Below, one piece after another: positions 53,967-63,059 of a stretch of 64,000 bases of DNA (position 1 is its first letter; each line of letters opens with the position of its first letter). The translations under genes and the position numbers were made by a program. This DNA comes from Sphingomonadales bacterium (lineage in GTDB: Bacteria > Pseudomonadota > Alphaproteobacteria > Sphingomonadales > Sphingomonadaceae): the NCBI GenBank assembly GCA_027488785.1, contig JAIYAY010000021.1, positions 1 to 64,000 of the forward strand, written 5' to 3'. A model generated the notes under the pieces. It was not told the DNA's origin, searched no databases, and saw only the letters and a program-made list of their open reading frames with translations.

Positions 53967-54293
53967 TTATGCTGATTTTGCTAGGCCGTGGGTGGCCACA
54001 AGTTCTTGTAATTCGCCAGCCTCGTACATTTCCATCATGATGTCGGAACCGCCCAAAAATTCACCCTTAATGTAAAGCTGCGGTATTGTTGGCCAATCGC
54101 TGTAGTCCTTGATGCCGGCGCGAATTTCCATGTCTTGCAACACATCAACGCTTTCATAAGCAACGTTCAAGTGATCGAGAATGGCAATTGCCTTGCTCGA
54201 AAAGCCACATTGCGGAAACAGCGGGCTGCCCTTCATGAACAGGACGACATTATTGCCTTTGACGATCTCTTCGATCCGGTCATGGACGCTCAT
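53967..54293 (-). CDS. grxD: Monothiol glutaredoxin, CGFS type
   Basis: CGFS glutaredoxins bind and pass [2Fe-2S] clusters, usually with a BolA partner. The 108-residue product has the active site FPQCGFSSKA (Cys29), WPTIPQLYIKGEFLGGSDI with the glutathione-binding cis-Pro and GGSD motifs. It follows bolA with 18 bases between them. This matches the widespread pairing of the two genes. Confidence 0.95.
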   Translation of the reverse strand: MSVHDRIEEIVKGNNVVLFMKGSPLFPQCGFSSKAIAILDHLNVAYESVDVLQDMEIRAGIKDYSDWPTIPQLYIKGEFLGGSDIMMEMYEAGELQELVATHGLAKSA

Positions 54294-54311
54294 ATATTAT
54301 ACTCCAAAATT

Positions 54312-54548
54312 CTAGTTCTGAGGAATGGCTGTTGTAAGCTGTAAGGCATGCAAAACGCCGCCCATCCGTCCACCCAATGCATCATAAACCGCCTTATGCT
54401 GTTTTACGCGGGGTAGCCCACGAAAACTCTCGCTCACTACACGCGCAGCATAATGGTTGCCGTCACCTGCAAGGTCGGTAATCTCGACCAAGGCATCGGG
54501 CAAAGCTGCTCTGATCATGCCTTCTATTTCGTCCGCTTGCATTGCCAT
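54312..54548 (-). CDS. bolA: BolA family protein
   Basis: BolA proteins partner CGFS glutaredoxins in Fe-S trafficking. The 78-residue product has GDGNHYAARVVSESFRGLPRV and QHKAVYDALGGRM, the family motif and the conserved His near the C-terminus (VLHALQL). ATG 54548 shares one base with the DUF1476 stop (TAATG), so it is translated right after it. Confidence 0.92.
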   Translation of the reverse strand: MAMQADEIEGMIRAALPDALVEITDLAGDGNHYAARVVSESFRGLPRVKQHKAVYDALGGRMGGVLHALQLTTAIPQN

Positions 54549-54871
54549 TAGGCTGTCTCGATAAACTGGCGGCGCGCTTCAACCATCTTGTCTTCAAGTG
54601 CGCTACGAATCATGTCATCGTCAATTTCAACACCTGCCGACGTCAAATCACCAAGCAACTTGCGCACAACATCTTCGTCGCCAGCTTCCTCAAAGTCCGC
54701 TTGCACCACGGAAGTGGCGTAAGCGGTGGTTTCTTCTGGCGTAAGGCCCATTTTTTCGGCGGCCCACTGTCCAAGAAGCTTGTTCCGGCGGGCGGTTATC
54801 TTGAACTGCGTTTCTGCGTCATGCGCAAACTTGTTTTCAAAAGCGGTCTCGCGGTTGTCGAAACTAGTCAT
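54548..54871 (-). CDS. DUF1476 protein (ATPase inhibitor zeta-like)
   Basis: DUF1476 proteins include the zeta subunit that inhibits the F1-ATPase of Paracoccus. The 107-residue, all-helical product has the family core MTSFDNRETAFENKFAHDAE and RRNKLLGQWAAEKMGLT, and ends VEARRQF. Its N-terminus carries the segment that blocks the ATPase in the studied protein. It leads the operon with bolA and grxD. The role in this organism is inferred from the family, not shown. Confidence 0.85.
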   Translation of the reverse strand: MTSFDNRETAFENKFAHDAETQFKITARRNKLLGQWAAEKMGLTPEETTAYATSVVQADFEEAGDEDVVRKLLGDLTSAGVEIDDDMIRSALEDKMVEARRQFIETA

Positions 54872-54938
54872 GTTGCAGTTCCTATCTGTTGCCAGACCAA
54901 GATAATGGCTTTGCGTCCAATCAACAAGGCTGATGGCG

Positions 54939-55934
54939 TCAAATATGCACCACTAGCTTTCCGACGGCTGCGCGGTCACCAAGCCGGGCAATCGCGGTCC
55001 CGGCATCGGCCAGCGCGAAAGTCTCCGAAATACGTGGCTTGATTTTGCCTGCGGCATAAAGATCGAACAATTCCGAAATGTTGGCGTGGTTTTTTTGCGG
55101 CGTGCGTGCGGCAAAGGCGCCCCAGAAGACGCCGCAAACGTCGCAACTTTTCAGCAATGTCAGGTTCAAAGGTAGCTTGGCGATGCCTGCGGGGAAGCCA
55201 ACGACCAAAAACTTGCCTTCCCATGCAATCGAGCGGACCGCAGGTTCGCTATAGTCACCGCCGACAGTGTCATAGATGATGTTGAAACCATCGCGGCCAG
55301 CGGCAGCCTTGAACATTTCGGCCACGGTCTTGGATTGGTCTTTATCGAAAGGTTGATGCGGATAAACAACAACTTCATCGGCGCCAGCCGCACGCGCGAT
55401 GTCTGCTTTAGATTCGCTGGAAACGCCTGCCACCACGCGGCCGCCATAGGCCTTGGCCAACTCAATCGCCGAAATGCCGATACCGCCAGCCCCGCCAAGG
55501 ACAAGAACATTGTCCCCAGCCTTCATATGCCCACGATCCTTCAGCGCATGAATCGACGTGCCATAGGTCATCAGCAATGACGCGCCATCGTCAAAAGACA
55601 TGGCGTCGGGCATTTTGAAGCAATTGAATGCCGCAACCGCGACCTTTTCGGTCAATCCGCCATTGCCGCACAGACCGATCACGCGGTCGCCAATGGCAAA
55701 TCCGCTGACGCCATCGCCAATCGCTTCTACGACACCAGCGATTTCGCCGCCGGGCGCAAAGGGGCGTTCTGGTTTGAACTGATACAGGTCGACAATCATC
55801 AACGTGTCTGGGAAGTTGATTGAGCATGCCTTTACCGCAACGACGACTTGGCCGGGGCCAGCAACGGGCTCGGGCAATTCGCCCATAATCAGCGTTTCGG
55901 GGCCGCCGCTGGCAGTTGATAATAATGCGCGCAT
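54939..55934 (-). CDS. NADPH:quinone oxidoreductase-like MDR protein
   Basis: This zinc-independent medium-chain reductase has 331 residues. It shows the N-terminal FPDTLMIVDLYQFKPERPFAPGGEIAGVVEA region (positions about 35-65), the NADPH-binding GGAGGIGISAIELAKAYGG and the IYDTVGGDYSEPAVRSI segment. Zinc-ligand cysteines are absent. Substrate could be a quinone or an enone. It follows leuD by nine bases, so it may share the leu transcript, but its link to leucine synthesis is unclear. Confidence 0.85.
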   Translation of the reverse strand: MRALLSTASGGPETLIMGELPEPVAGPGQVVVAVKACSINFPDTLMIVDLYQFKPERPFAPGGEIAGVVEAIGDGVSGFAIGDRVIGLCGNGGLTEKVAVAAFNCFKMPDAMSFDDGASLLMTYGTSIHALKDRGHMKAGDNVLVLGGAGGIGISAIELAKAYGGRVVAGVSSESKADIARAAGADEVVVYPHQPFDKDQSKTVAEMFKAAAGRDGFNIIYDTVGGDYSEPAVRSIAWEGKFLVVGFPAGIAKLPLNLTLLKSCDVCGVFWGAFAARTPQKNHANISELFDLYAAGKIKPRISETFALADAGTAIARLGDRAAVGKLVVHI

Positions 55935-55943
55935 GTCTCTCTC

Positions 55944-56537
55944 CTAGGCTTGGTTGGGCGACAGCCAAGGCTGGCTCGCCGATAACTTGTTTTCATAGGC
56001 TGAAATGGCGTCGCTGCTTTTCAGCGTCAGGCCGATTTCGTCGACTCCATTTATCAGGCAATGTTTGCGGAAGGGGTCAATTTCAAATGGAAAGCGATCC
56101 TGAAACGGCGTGGTGACTGTCTGCGTTTCCAGATCAATGTGGATCTCATCGGTTTTTGCTACTTCCATCAGGCGGTCGATGGCTTCTTGCGGCAGCACGA
56201 TGGCCAGCAGACCATTTTTGAATGCGTTGCCCGAAAATATATCCGAGAAACTCGGCGCAATGACCGCCGAGATACCAAGGTCAGCCATAGCCCAAGCGGC
56301 ATGTTCGCGGCTTGACCCGCAACCGAAATTGTCGCCGGCAATCAATATGGGTGCGCCTGCATATGCCGGATCATCAAATACATTGCCTGGCACGCTGCGC
56401 AAGGTTTGAAACGCGCCTTTACCAAGCCCAGACCGGCTTATGGTTTTTAACCACGCTGCCGGAATGATAATGTCCGTATCGACATTTTTGAGCCCAAGCG
56501 GATAAGCCTTACCCTTAACGGTGCTAATCGGCTGCAT
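55944..56537 (-). CDS. leuD: 3-isopropylmalate dehydratase small subunit
   Basis: LeuD and LeuC form isopropylmalate isomerase in leucine synthesis. The 197-residue product has [19 protein letters not shown] and [19 protein letters not shown], the swivelling-domain motif. ATG 56537 is chosen as it is where the conserved sequence begins. It starts four bases after a small membrane protein gene that lies between it and leuC. Confidence 0.95.
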   Translation of the reverse strand: MQPISTVKGKAYPLGLKNVDTDIIIPAAWLKTISRSGLGKGAFQTLRSVPGNVFDDPAYAGAPILIAGDNFGCGSSREHAAWAMADLGISAVIAPSFSDIFSGNAFKNGLLAIVLPQEAIDRLMEVAKTDEIHIDLETQTVTTPFQDRFPFEIDPFRKHCLINGVDEIGLTLKSSDAISAYENKLSASQPWLSPNQA

Positions 56538-56541
56538 GCGT

Positions 56542-56748
56542 TTAGTCCGTATCTGTCTTGGACTGATTATGGCCCATCGGCGAACCTTCGGGTTCCGGCG
56601 ATAAGGGTTCAAGCTTGCCCTTTTTCTGAGTCAGGCTTCGCCGTCCGGCGTATAATAATGCAGCCACGAGGGCTGCAGAACCCACTGCTGCGCCAACCTT
56701 TGCAGTGGTCGACCATTTGTCGCTGCCATCGGATTTTTTGTCGGTCAT
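56542..56748 (-). CDS. Small membrane protein between leuC and leuD
   Basis: This 68-residue protein of unknown function has a hydrophilic N-terminus, one membrane segment ([19 protein letters not shown], about residues 17-35) and a charged tail ([20 protein letters not shown]). I recall similar small proteins between leu genes in sphingomonads, though no function. The reading frame is compact and its codon use looks like its neighbours. A ribosome site is visible as AGGAAGAGA before ATG 56748. It ends four bases before leuD. Confidence 0.65.
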   Translation of the reverse strand: MTDKKSDGSDKWSTTAKVGAAVGSAALVAALLYAGRRSLTQKKGKLEPLSPEPEGSPMGHNQSKTDTD

Positions 56749-56860
56749 ATGTCTCTTCCTTGATAGGTTAAACCTTAGCTTTGGCTTCTATGACAAGTAA
56801 AGAGAATAGCTTATCTTTGCGAAAGGCAGAACCTGCAACTGCGAATGGCGACGCTATATG

Positions 56861-58291
56861 TCAGTCCATCAACGCGCGCACATCGGTCAGCTTTCCGGTG
56901 ACAGCAGCGGCCGCCGCCATAGCTGGGCTGACCAAATGCGTGCGAGCGCCCGGACCCTGCCGCCCCACAAAATTGCGGTTGCTGGTCGATGCACAGCGCT
57001 CTCCTGCGGGCACCTTGTCGGGGTTCATGCCCAAGCAGGCCGAGCAACCCGGCTCACGCCATTCGAGGCCCGCGTCTAGGAAGATTCGGTCCAGCCCTTC
57101 GGCTTCTGCCATTTGCTTCACCAGGCCACTGCCAGGTACGACGATTGCCCATTTGACATTATCCGCCTTTTTGCGACCTTTAAGCACGGCAGCAGCAGCG
57201 CGCAGATCTTCAATGCGGCTATTGGTGCAACTGCCAATGAAGATGTTTTCCACGGATATATCGGTCATCGGCGTGCCAGGTATCAGACCCATATATTCCA
57301 GTGACTTTTTGGCTGCTGCTTGCTTGGATGGATCGGCGAAAGTCGACGGATCGGGAACAACGCCTGTAATCGGCAATACGTCCTCTGGGCTCGTACCCCA
57401 AGTGACGCTTGGCGCGATGTCGGCGGCGTTGATGGTTACGACCTTGTCATAGGTTGCGCCTGCATCGGTTGCGAGTGAACGCCAATAGGCCACGGCTGCA
57501 TCCCAGTCGTCGCCCTTGGGGGCCATCGGGCGGCCCTTAAGATAGGCATAGGTCACATCGTCCGGCGCGACCAAGCCAGCGCGTGCGCCATGCTCGATGG
57601 CCATATTCGAAATGGTCAAGCGGCCCTCAATGCTGAGCGCGCGAATGACGGAGCCTGTATATTCGATGACATGGCCCGTCCCACCCGACGCGCCCAAAAC
57701 GCCCGTAATATGTAAAACAACATCCTTTGCCGAAACGCCGGGAGCAAGCTCCCCCTCAACGCGGACTTCCATTGACTTGGATTGGCTGAGTTGAAGTGTC
57801 TGGGTGGCCAGAACATGCTCGACCTCGGATGTACCAATACCAAAGGCAAGAGCACCCAATCCGCCATGACATGCGGTATGGCTATCCCCGCAGACAATTG
57901 TCGTTCCGGGTAAAGAAAAACCTTGTTCCGGCCCTACGACATGGACGATGCCCTGCTTAACGTCCGTGGCGTCGATATAGGTGATACCGAACTCCGGTGC
58001 GTTACGTTCCAGCGCTTCTAATTGTTGTGCGCTTTCGGGGTCAGCAATCGGGATATTGTTGCCGTTTCCGTCTAAGCGCGCGGTAGTTGGAAGATTGTGG
58101 TCCGGCACAGCCAAAGTCAGGTCTGGTCGCCTTACACGGCGTCCGGCAACGCGAAGGCCTTCAAAAGCTTGCGGGCTAGTGACCTCGTGAACCAAATGGC
58201 GGTCGATGAAGATCAAGCATGTCCCGTCGTCGCGTTGTTCCACGACATGGGCATTCCAGATTTTTTCGTACAGTGTTTGCGGTGCTGACAT
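56861..58291 (-). CDS. leuC: 3-isopropylmalate dehydratase large subunit
   Basis: LeuC carries the [4Fe-4S] cluster of isopropylmalate isomerase. The 476-residue product has [15 protein letters not shown]-type segment [20 protein letters not shown], the cluster cysteines in [14 protein letters not shown] and [15 protein letters not shown], and the C-terminal [19 protein letters not shown]. Its Fe-S need links it functionally with the suf operon in the same window. No leader peptide or attenuator was seen in the 94 bases upstream. leuB is not in the window. Confidence 0.96.
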   Translation of the reverse strand: MSAPQTLYEKIWNAHVVEQRDDGTCLIFIDRHLVHEVTSPQAFEGLRVAGRRVRRPDLTLAVPDHNLPTTARLDGNGNNIPIADPESAQQLEALERNAPEFGITYIDATDVKQGIVHVVGPEQGFSLPGTTIVCGDSHTACHGGLGALAFGIGTSEVEHVLATQTLQLSQSKSMEVRVEGELAPGVSAKDVVLHITGVLGASGGTGHVIEYTGSVIRALSIEGRLTISNMAIEHGARAGLVAPDDVTYAYLKGRPMAPKGDDWDAAVAYWRSLATDAGATYDKVVTINAADIAPSVTWGTSPEDVLPITGVVPDPSTFADPSKQAAAKKSLEYMGLIPGTPMTDISVENIFIGSCTNSRIEDLRAAAAVLKGRKKADNVKWAIVVPGSGLVKQMAEAEGLDRIFLDAGLEWREPGCSACLGMNPDKVPAGERCASTSNRNFVGRQGPGARTHLVSPAMAAAAAVTGKLTDVRALMD

Positions 58292-58385
58292 AATAAAAAT
58301 GCCATAGAAGCGATTGCAGCGAAATCAAGTGAGGCAGCGTTGCTTGCACTTCAAAGTTACAAACTTTACGTCTATTGAATGACGT

Positions 58386-58901
58386 ATGAGCATTTTCAGC
58401 ATTATCCTTATCGTGCTTGCAACGGTCTTCGTCATGGAATGGGTGGCTTGGTCCAGTCATAAATATATCATGCATGGTTGGGGTTGGGAATGGCACCGTG
58501 ATCATCATGAGCCGCATGATAATGTACTGGAAAAGAACGATCTTTATGGCATTGTAGGTGCAGTCGCCAGCATTTCGCTGTTCGCAATGGGCAGCCCTTT
58601 AATCCTTGGTTCCCATGCGTGGGAACCCGCGACATGGGTTGGTCTTGGCGTTATGGTTTACGGCATCATTTATACGGTGGTGCATGATGGTCTCGTACAT
58701 CAACGTTATTTCAAATATGTCCCGCGCAGTGGCTATGCGAAACGGTTGGTGCAGGCGCATAAGCTACACCATGCCACTATTGGCAAGGAAGGTGGCGTAA
58801 GCTTTGGCTTTGTATTCGCGCGTGATCCGGCCAAATTGAAGGCGGATCTTAAAAAACAGCGCGAGGCTGGCATCGCGATTGTCCGCGATGCTGCCATTTA
58901 A
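58386..58901 (+). CDS. crtZ: Beta-carotene hydroxylase CrtZ
   Basis: CrtZ is a di-iron membrane hydroxylase that adds hydroxyl groups to the beta-rings of carotenoids, making zeaxanthin-type pigments. The 171-residue product has four His clusters: HKYIMHG, HRDHHEPH, HDGLVHQR and HKLHHA, plus three or four hydrophobic segments. It stands alone here; other crt genes are outside the window. It fits the yellow-orange pigmentation of sphingomonads. Confidence 0.93.
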   Translation: MSIFSIILIVLATVFVMEWVAWSSHKYIMHGWGWEWHRDHHEPHDNVLEKNDLYGIVGAVASISLFAMGSPLILGSHAWEPATWVGLGVMVYGIIYTVVHDGLVHQRYFKYVPRSGYAKRLVQAHKLHHATIGKEGGVSFGFVFARDPAKLKADLKKQREAGIAIVRDAAI

Positions 58902-58913
58902 AAGGTCCTGACC

Positions 58914-59270
58914 TTAAGCTTCGGGCTTAAGCCAAATCCAGCTAAGGCAAAGCACAGCTACTCCCACGGGCGCAAGCGACCATGGCAACGTTAAAACCGC
59001 AAAGCCAATCGCAATGCTGACACTAAATGCGATAGTTGCCGACCATTTTCCGCGCCGACTAATGGCACCTTTTTCCCGCCACGCCACAAGATGGGCGCCA
59101 AATTTTGGATGGTTCAGCAGTCGCGCTTCAAGCGCCGGATTGCTGCGTGCGAAACAGAAGGCGGCCAAGATCATAAACGGCACCGTTGGCAACAAGGGCA
59201 GGACAATACCTGTCGTGCCCAAGGCAAGAGCCAGCAAGCCAGCCCACAGATAAAGCTGCCGCTGTATCAA
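58914..59270 (-). CDS. DUF454 (YbaN-like) membrane protein
   Basis: This 118-residue membrane protein has the family features: an N-terminal hydrophobic segment, GIVLPLLPTVPFMILAAFCF, then SNPALEARLLNHPKFGAHL and two hydrophobic segments near the end. Start TTG 59270 overlaps the aldehyde dehydrogenase stop (TTGA), so it would be translated by coupling. No ATG in frame lies nearby. Function unknown for the family. It converges with crtZ, 12 bases apart. Confidence 0.82.
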   Translation of the reverse strand: MIQRQLYLWAGLLALALGTTGIVLPLLPTVPFMILAAFCFARSNPALEARLLNHPKFGAHLVAWREKGAISRRGKWSATIAFSVSIAIGFAVLTLPWSLAPVGVAVLCLSWIWLKPEA

Positions 59271-60694
59271 TATTGGTGAACCGCCTTGGTCACATAATAG
59301 CTATCAAGCCCTTCGGGACCGCCCTCGCTGCCAAAACCGGATTCCTTGACCCCGCCAAAGGGCGCGTCAGGCATCGAGATTACAAAGCTGTTTAGCCCAA
59401 CCATGCCAGTATCTAGCGCGTCGGCGACGAGGTTTGCCTGTCGTGCATTTTCGGTGAAAGCATAAGCGGCAAGGCCAAAGGGCAGGCGGTTTGCCTGTTC
59501 AATGGCTTCATCAAAAGTCTTAAACGGCCGCATTAATGCAACTGGACCAAAGGGTTCATCGTCCATAACCTTGGCCGACATCGGTACATCTGAAAGCACG
59601 GTCGGTGCAAAGAAAAAGCCTTGGTTGCCGCGTGACCCGCCGGTCAGCAGTGTTGCGCCTTTTGACGTCGCATCCTCCACCAACGCCGCGATGGCCGACG
59701 GCCGCCGCGCATTGGCCAATGGGCCCATGATGGTGTCGGCGTCGAGGCCGTTGCCGACCTGAACCTTTTTCGTATACTCAGCAAAACCGGCAACGAAGCG
59801 GTCATAGACGCCCTCTTGCACATAAAATCGAGTGGGCGAAATGCACACTTGGCCCGCGTTGCGGAACTTGGTGGTGGCCGACAAGCTGATCGCTTTTTCC
59901 AGATCGCAATCGTCGAAAATTAGCACAGGCGCATGGCCGCCCAGCTCCATAGTGGTCCGTTTTACACCGTCGGCGGCAAGTTTAAGCAGATGTTTGCCAA
60001 CGGGTACGGATCCTGTGAAGCTCACTTTGCGGATGATGGGAGAAGCGATCAAATGACGGCTGACCATATCGGGTACACCGTAGACCAATTGCGCCACATT
60101 ACCGGGCACGCCGCCATCGATGACACATTGCATGATTGCGCACGTGCTTGCAGGTGTTTCTTCCGGGGGCTTTGCGATGATCGAGCATCCCGCGGCCAAA
60201 GCAGCCGCCATTTTCTTGCACATCAGGTTCACCGGGAAGTTCCATGGTGAAAATGCGGCCACAGGCCCAACCGGTTGCTTCAGTACCATCGCCCGCTGCC
60301 CCGTTGGCCGCACAAGCACGCGTCCGTAGCTGCGCTTGGCTTCCTCGGCGAAATAATCGAATTGCGCGGCACAAGACAGCACCTCAGTGCGTGCTTCGGC
60401 GAGCGGCTTGCCCTGTTCCGTGGTAAGCAGAACGGCTATTGTTTCGGCGCGTTCGCGAATATGGTCAGCGACCTTGTGCAGTATAACAGCGCGTGCATTT
60501 ACGTCTACGCTTCGCCAATGGGCAAAGCCCTTTGCCGTGGCGGCAAGAGCCTCATCAAGGTCAGCAGCCGTCGCCAACGGCAATTCTGCCAGCGTCTCAC
60601 CAGTGGCCGGATTGATAACCGAATGCGTGTCGCGGCCTTGGCCCGTGCGCCAGATGCCATCAATATATAGGCCCAAATCAGTGGAATAGCTCAT
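59267..60694 (-). CDS. NAD(P)-dependent succinate-semialdehyde dehydrogenase-like
   Basis: This 475-residue aldehyde dehydrogenase is closest in form to the succinate-semialdehyde group: FSPWNFPVNLMCKKM, cofactor loop FTGSVPVGKHL, catalytic Glu in MELGGHAPVLIF and Cys in NAGQVCISPTRFYV. The final KESGFGSEGGPEGLDSYYV also fits. True substrate is not fixed. It follows the APC permease gene with a 39-base gap on the same strand, suggesting uptake and oxidation of an amine- or amino acid-derived aldehyde. Confidence 0.85.
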   Translation of the reverse strand: MSYSTDLGLYIDGIWRTGQGRDTHSVINPATGETLAELPLATAADLDEALAATAKGFAHWRSVDVNARAVILHKVADHIRERAETIAVLLTTEQGKPLAEARTEVLSCAAQFDYFAEEAKRSYGRVLVRPTGQRAMVLKQPVGPVAAFSPWNFPVNLMCKKMAAALAAGCSIIAKPPEETPASTCAIMQCVIDGGVPGNVAQLVYGVPDMVSRHLIASPIIRKVSFTGSVPVGKHLLKLAADGVKRTTMELGGHAPVLIFDDCDLEKAISLSATTKFRNAGQVCISPTRFYVQEGVYDRFVAGFAEYTKKVQVGNGLDADTIMGPLANARRPSAIAALVEDATSKGATLLTGGSRGNQGFFFAPTVLSDVPMSAKVMDDEPFGPVALMRPFKTFDEAIEQANRLPFGLAAYAFTENARQANLVADALDTGMVGLNSFVISMPDAPFGGVKESGFGSEGGPEGLDSYYVTKAVHQY

Positions 60695-60733
60695 CGGTTT
60701 TCCTGCAAATTTCGTGAGCCCTGCTTGTAGGCG

Positions 60734-62056
60734 TCAGCTGACTGCTTTGGAACCCCTAGCGAGCTGCAAAAGCCAGAAAACCGGAAAGCCCGCGAGCAAC
60801 AAGGCGATGCCCCAGACCAATGCTTCGGAGCCTGCGCCATAAATCGTCCAGCAGGAATAAATGGCTGCCAGCAATAGGATGACTTTAAATCCTGCGCTGA
60901 CCTTCAATATGCCCGTCTGGATGAGCCGGAACGCGGCCGCTGCGCAACCGAAATACATGACCAACACGATGGCCGTGGTCAGCAATATCAGAAATTCAAA
61001 CATGGATGCCATCGTCCGGCTGCTGTTCATTAGAATGACAAGCGTCAACAGGCTGGTGGAGAACAGATGTGCATTGCGCGGCGTGCCATTAGCTGCGGCC
61101 TTTCCCATGAATGCCGGAAACAAGCCATCACGTGCCAAAGCGGCGGGCAATTCTGCCTGACACATAATCCACCCGTTCAACGCGCCAAGTGCGCTGATGG
61201 CGCCAATAGCAGCGATAGCGGTGCCAGCGTTGGTCCCCGCATAGACGCTCACAAAATCGGCGAAGGGCGCAGCAGAGACGCTGGTGATCGCGACAGGCAA
61301 CATCAAAACGACGGCTGAGCAGACCAGAATATAAATGCCGCCGGCGCCAGCGGTTCCGAATAATGTCGCGCGATTGATGGTGCGTTCTGGATCTTGCACC
61401 TTGTCTGCTGGCACCGTTGCCAGTTCAAGGCCAAGCATGGCCCACAGCGTCAAGATGGTAGCCGTCGAAATGCTTGCCGTTGAAATGTCTGACAGTTCGA
61501 AGCTGCGGACAACGCCGGTGCCTTGAATCGTTAATATATATGCGGCAAGGCCAATAACTGCGATGAGCGGCAGTAACTTGGCAATCGTCCAGATGATCTG
61601 CACTTGCCCCGCAAGCTTTGTGCCGCGAATGTTGATGAGCGTGAATGCCCATACGATAGCTATAGTAACGGCGGCGGACACGCCATGGGTGCCGACTACG
61701 GGAAATAATTGGCTAAGATAGCTGACTGCTGCTGTCGCTATGGCAGCATTACCGACCCACATCGAAATCCAATAGGCCCATGCAATCGCAAAGCCTGCAC
61801 CATCGCCGAAGGCGGCTCTGGTATACGCATAAGGCCCGCCAGCCTTGGGCAATGCTTTGCTCAGCACGCCAAAGACCGATGCGACGCATAACGCGCCAGA
61901 CACGGTTATCACCCAGCCAATAACTGAGTTCCACCCTAAGGGTGCAAGGCTTGCCGGAAGCAAGAATACGCCTGACCCGATCATGCTGCCCATGACCAAA
62001 GCGAGCGCCATCCAGAACCCCATGGGCCGTTCTGTTACGACTGTCTCTTGCTTCAC
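60734..62056 (-). CDS. APC family amino acid permease
   Basis: This is an inner-membrane secondary transporter of the amino acid-polyamine-organocation family, with about twelve hydrophobic segments. The first helix has the substrate-binding GSMIGSGVFLLPASLAPLG motif. GTG 62056 is preferred over ATG 62071 because AGGGG lies seven bases upstream of the GTG while the ATG lacks a site; the product is then 440 residues. The substrate could be an amino acid or a polyamine such as putrescine, given the semialdehyde dehydrogenase next to it. Confidence 0.85.
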   Translation of the reverse strand: MKQETVVTERPMGFWMALALVMGSMIGSGVFLLPASLAPLGWNSVIGWVITVSGALCVASVFGVLSKALPKAGGPYAYTRAAFGDGAGFAIAWAYWISMWVGNAAIATAAVSYLSQLFPVVGTHGVSAAVTIAIVWAFTLINIRGTKLAGQVQIIWTIAKLLPLIAVIGLAAYILTIQGTGVVRSFELSDISTASISTATILTLWAMLGLELATVPADKVQDPERTINRATLFGTAGAGGIYILVCSAVVLMLPVAITSVSAAPFADFVSVYAGTNAGTAIAAIGAISALGALNGWIMCQAELPAALARDGLFPAFMGKAAANGTPRNAHLFSTSLLTLVILMNSSRTMASMFEFLILLTTAIVLVMYFGCAAAAFRLIQTGILKVSAGFKVILLLAAIYSCWTIYGAGSEALVWGIALLLAGFPVFWLLQLARGSKAVS

Positions 62057-62113
62057 GACTTTTCCCCTCATTAAGTCAAGCTGGCATGAACAGGGGCAAA
62101 AGCCAATCTTTGT

Positions 62114-62917
62114 TTAATGAGCCAATAAAACCGGGATGCCAAGTTCGCCCAGCATAAACCGGGTTACGCCGCCAAACAACGTTTCACGCCACCGGCCATG
62201 GCTATAGGCACCCATGACGAGGAAATCGGGTGCCCAAGCACTGGCTTCTGCCAAAAGCCTCTCCTCGACGCTCTGATCGCCTTTTGCAGCCACGGCTATT
62301 TCGGCATTGATGCCGTGGCGCGACAAGTACATCGCGGCGTCGGTGACTGGGAATTGCTGTGGCACCATTTCGATTTCAGATATGCGGACAAAAGATGCGG
62401 CTTGAAGCAATGGCAATGCTGCACGCAATGCATTGGCGGCTTCGAAACCGCCATCATATGCGACCATGGCTCGGTCGAAGGAGAGATGTGTGGCTTTAGC
62501 AGGGACTGCCAGAACTGGAGTGCGCGATGCTGTTACCACATCGCTAATCCAAGCGCGAGCAGTGCTCGCCGCGCCCGGTGAATCCAGCGACATGACGAGG
62601 ACATCCGCCAACCGTGCAGCATCGATCAGCGCGTCTGATGTCGTGCCATCAAACATTTGCCAATCCCAAGGTACATCCTCTGTCTTCAACCGTGCATCGA
62701 TCCGCGTGCACAATTTTTCACGTTCGTTTTCCGCAGCTTCAAATGCCTCGGCGACGAAATGCGCGCCGCCAAACATGTCGAACGCCACATAATCCTGCGT
62801 CGGCCGCGGCAATATGAGCGACATATGCCCGTGGAAACGCCTTGCGAGGTCAAGCCCCACCTGCAATCTGCTTTCAAAGGCGGCATCTCCGCCTGCATGC
62901 ACCATGATAGATTTCAT
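62114..62917 (-). CDS. Universal stress protein (two-domain UspA family)
   Basis: This 267-residue protein has two UspA-like units. The C-terminal half keeps the nucleotide-binding loop: DFLVMGAYSHGRWRETLFGG then TRFML. The N-terminal half (KSIMVHAGGDAAFESRLQVG) is more divergent. Start ATG 62917 is favoured by AAGGA seven bases upstream. A perfect FNR-type site sits about 86 bases upstream, which suggests induction when oxygen is low. It follows the usual pattern of Usp genes in anaerobic regulons. Confidence 0.85.
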   Translation of the reverse strand: MKSIMVHAGGDAAFESRLQVGLDLARRFHGHMSLILPRPTQDYVAFDMFGGAHFVAEAFEAAENEREKLCTRIDARLKTEDVPWDWQMFDGTTSDALIDAARLADVLVMSLDSPGAASTARAWISDVVTASRTPVLAVPAKATHLSFDRAMVAYDGGFEAANALRAALPLLQAASFVRISEIEMVPQQFPVTDAAMYLSRHGINAEIAVAAKGDQSVEERLLAEASAWAPDFLVMGAYSHGRWRETLFGGVTRFMLGELGIPVLLAH

Positions 62918-62968
62918 TGTCATTTCCTTACCTAACGGCCGGTAGAACTGCGCCGGTCTCACGCTTGT

Positions 62969-62974
62969 TATTCT
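62969..62974 (-). promoter_or_regulatory. Candidate -10 element of the usp promoter
   Basis: On the - strand, AGAATA lies 32 bases from the centre of the FNR-type box. This fits the class II layout in which the box sits at about -41.5 and the start of transcription is near 62962. It is a weak match, supported mainly by position. Confidence 0.4.
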
Positions 62975-62996
62975 GGACCTAAACGCAGCAAAGTCA

Positions 62997-63010
62997 TTGA
63001 TGGACATCAA
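62997..63010 (-). promoter_or_regulatory. FNR/FixK-type box upstream of usp
   Basis: TTGAT-GGAC-ATCAA on the + strand is an exact match to the TTGAT-N4-ATCAA consensus of FNR/FixK regulators. It lies between the divergent usp and GNAT genes, with usp the more likely target from the spacing of a candidate -10. The regulator gene is not in the window. Confidence 0.8.
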
Positions 63011-63059
63011 ACACAGCAAAAAACTTTCAAAGCGTGGGATATTATGTCAGCCATGACGC

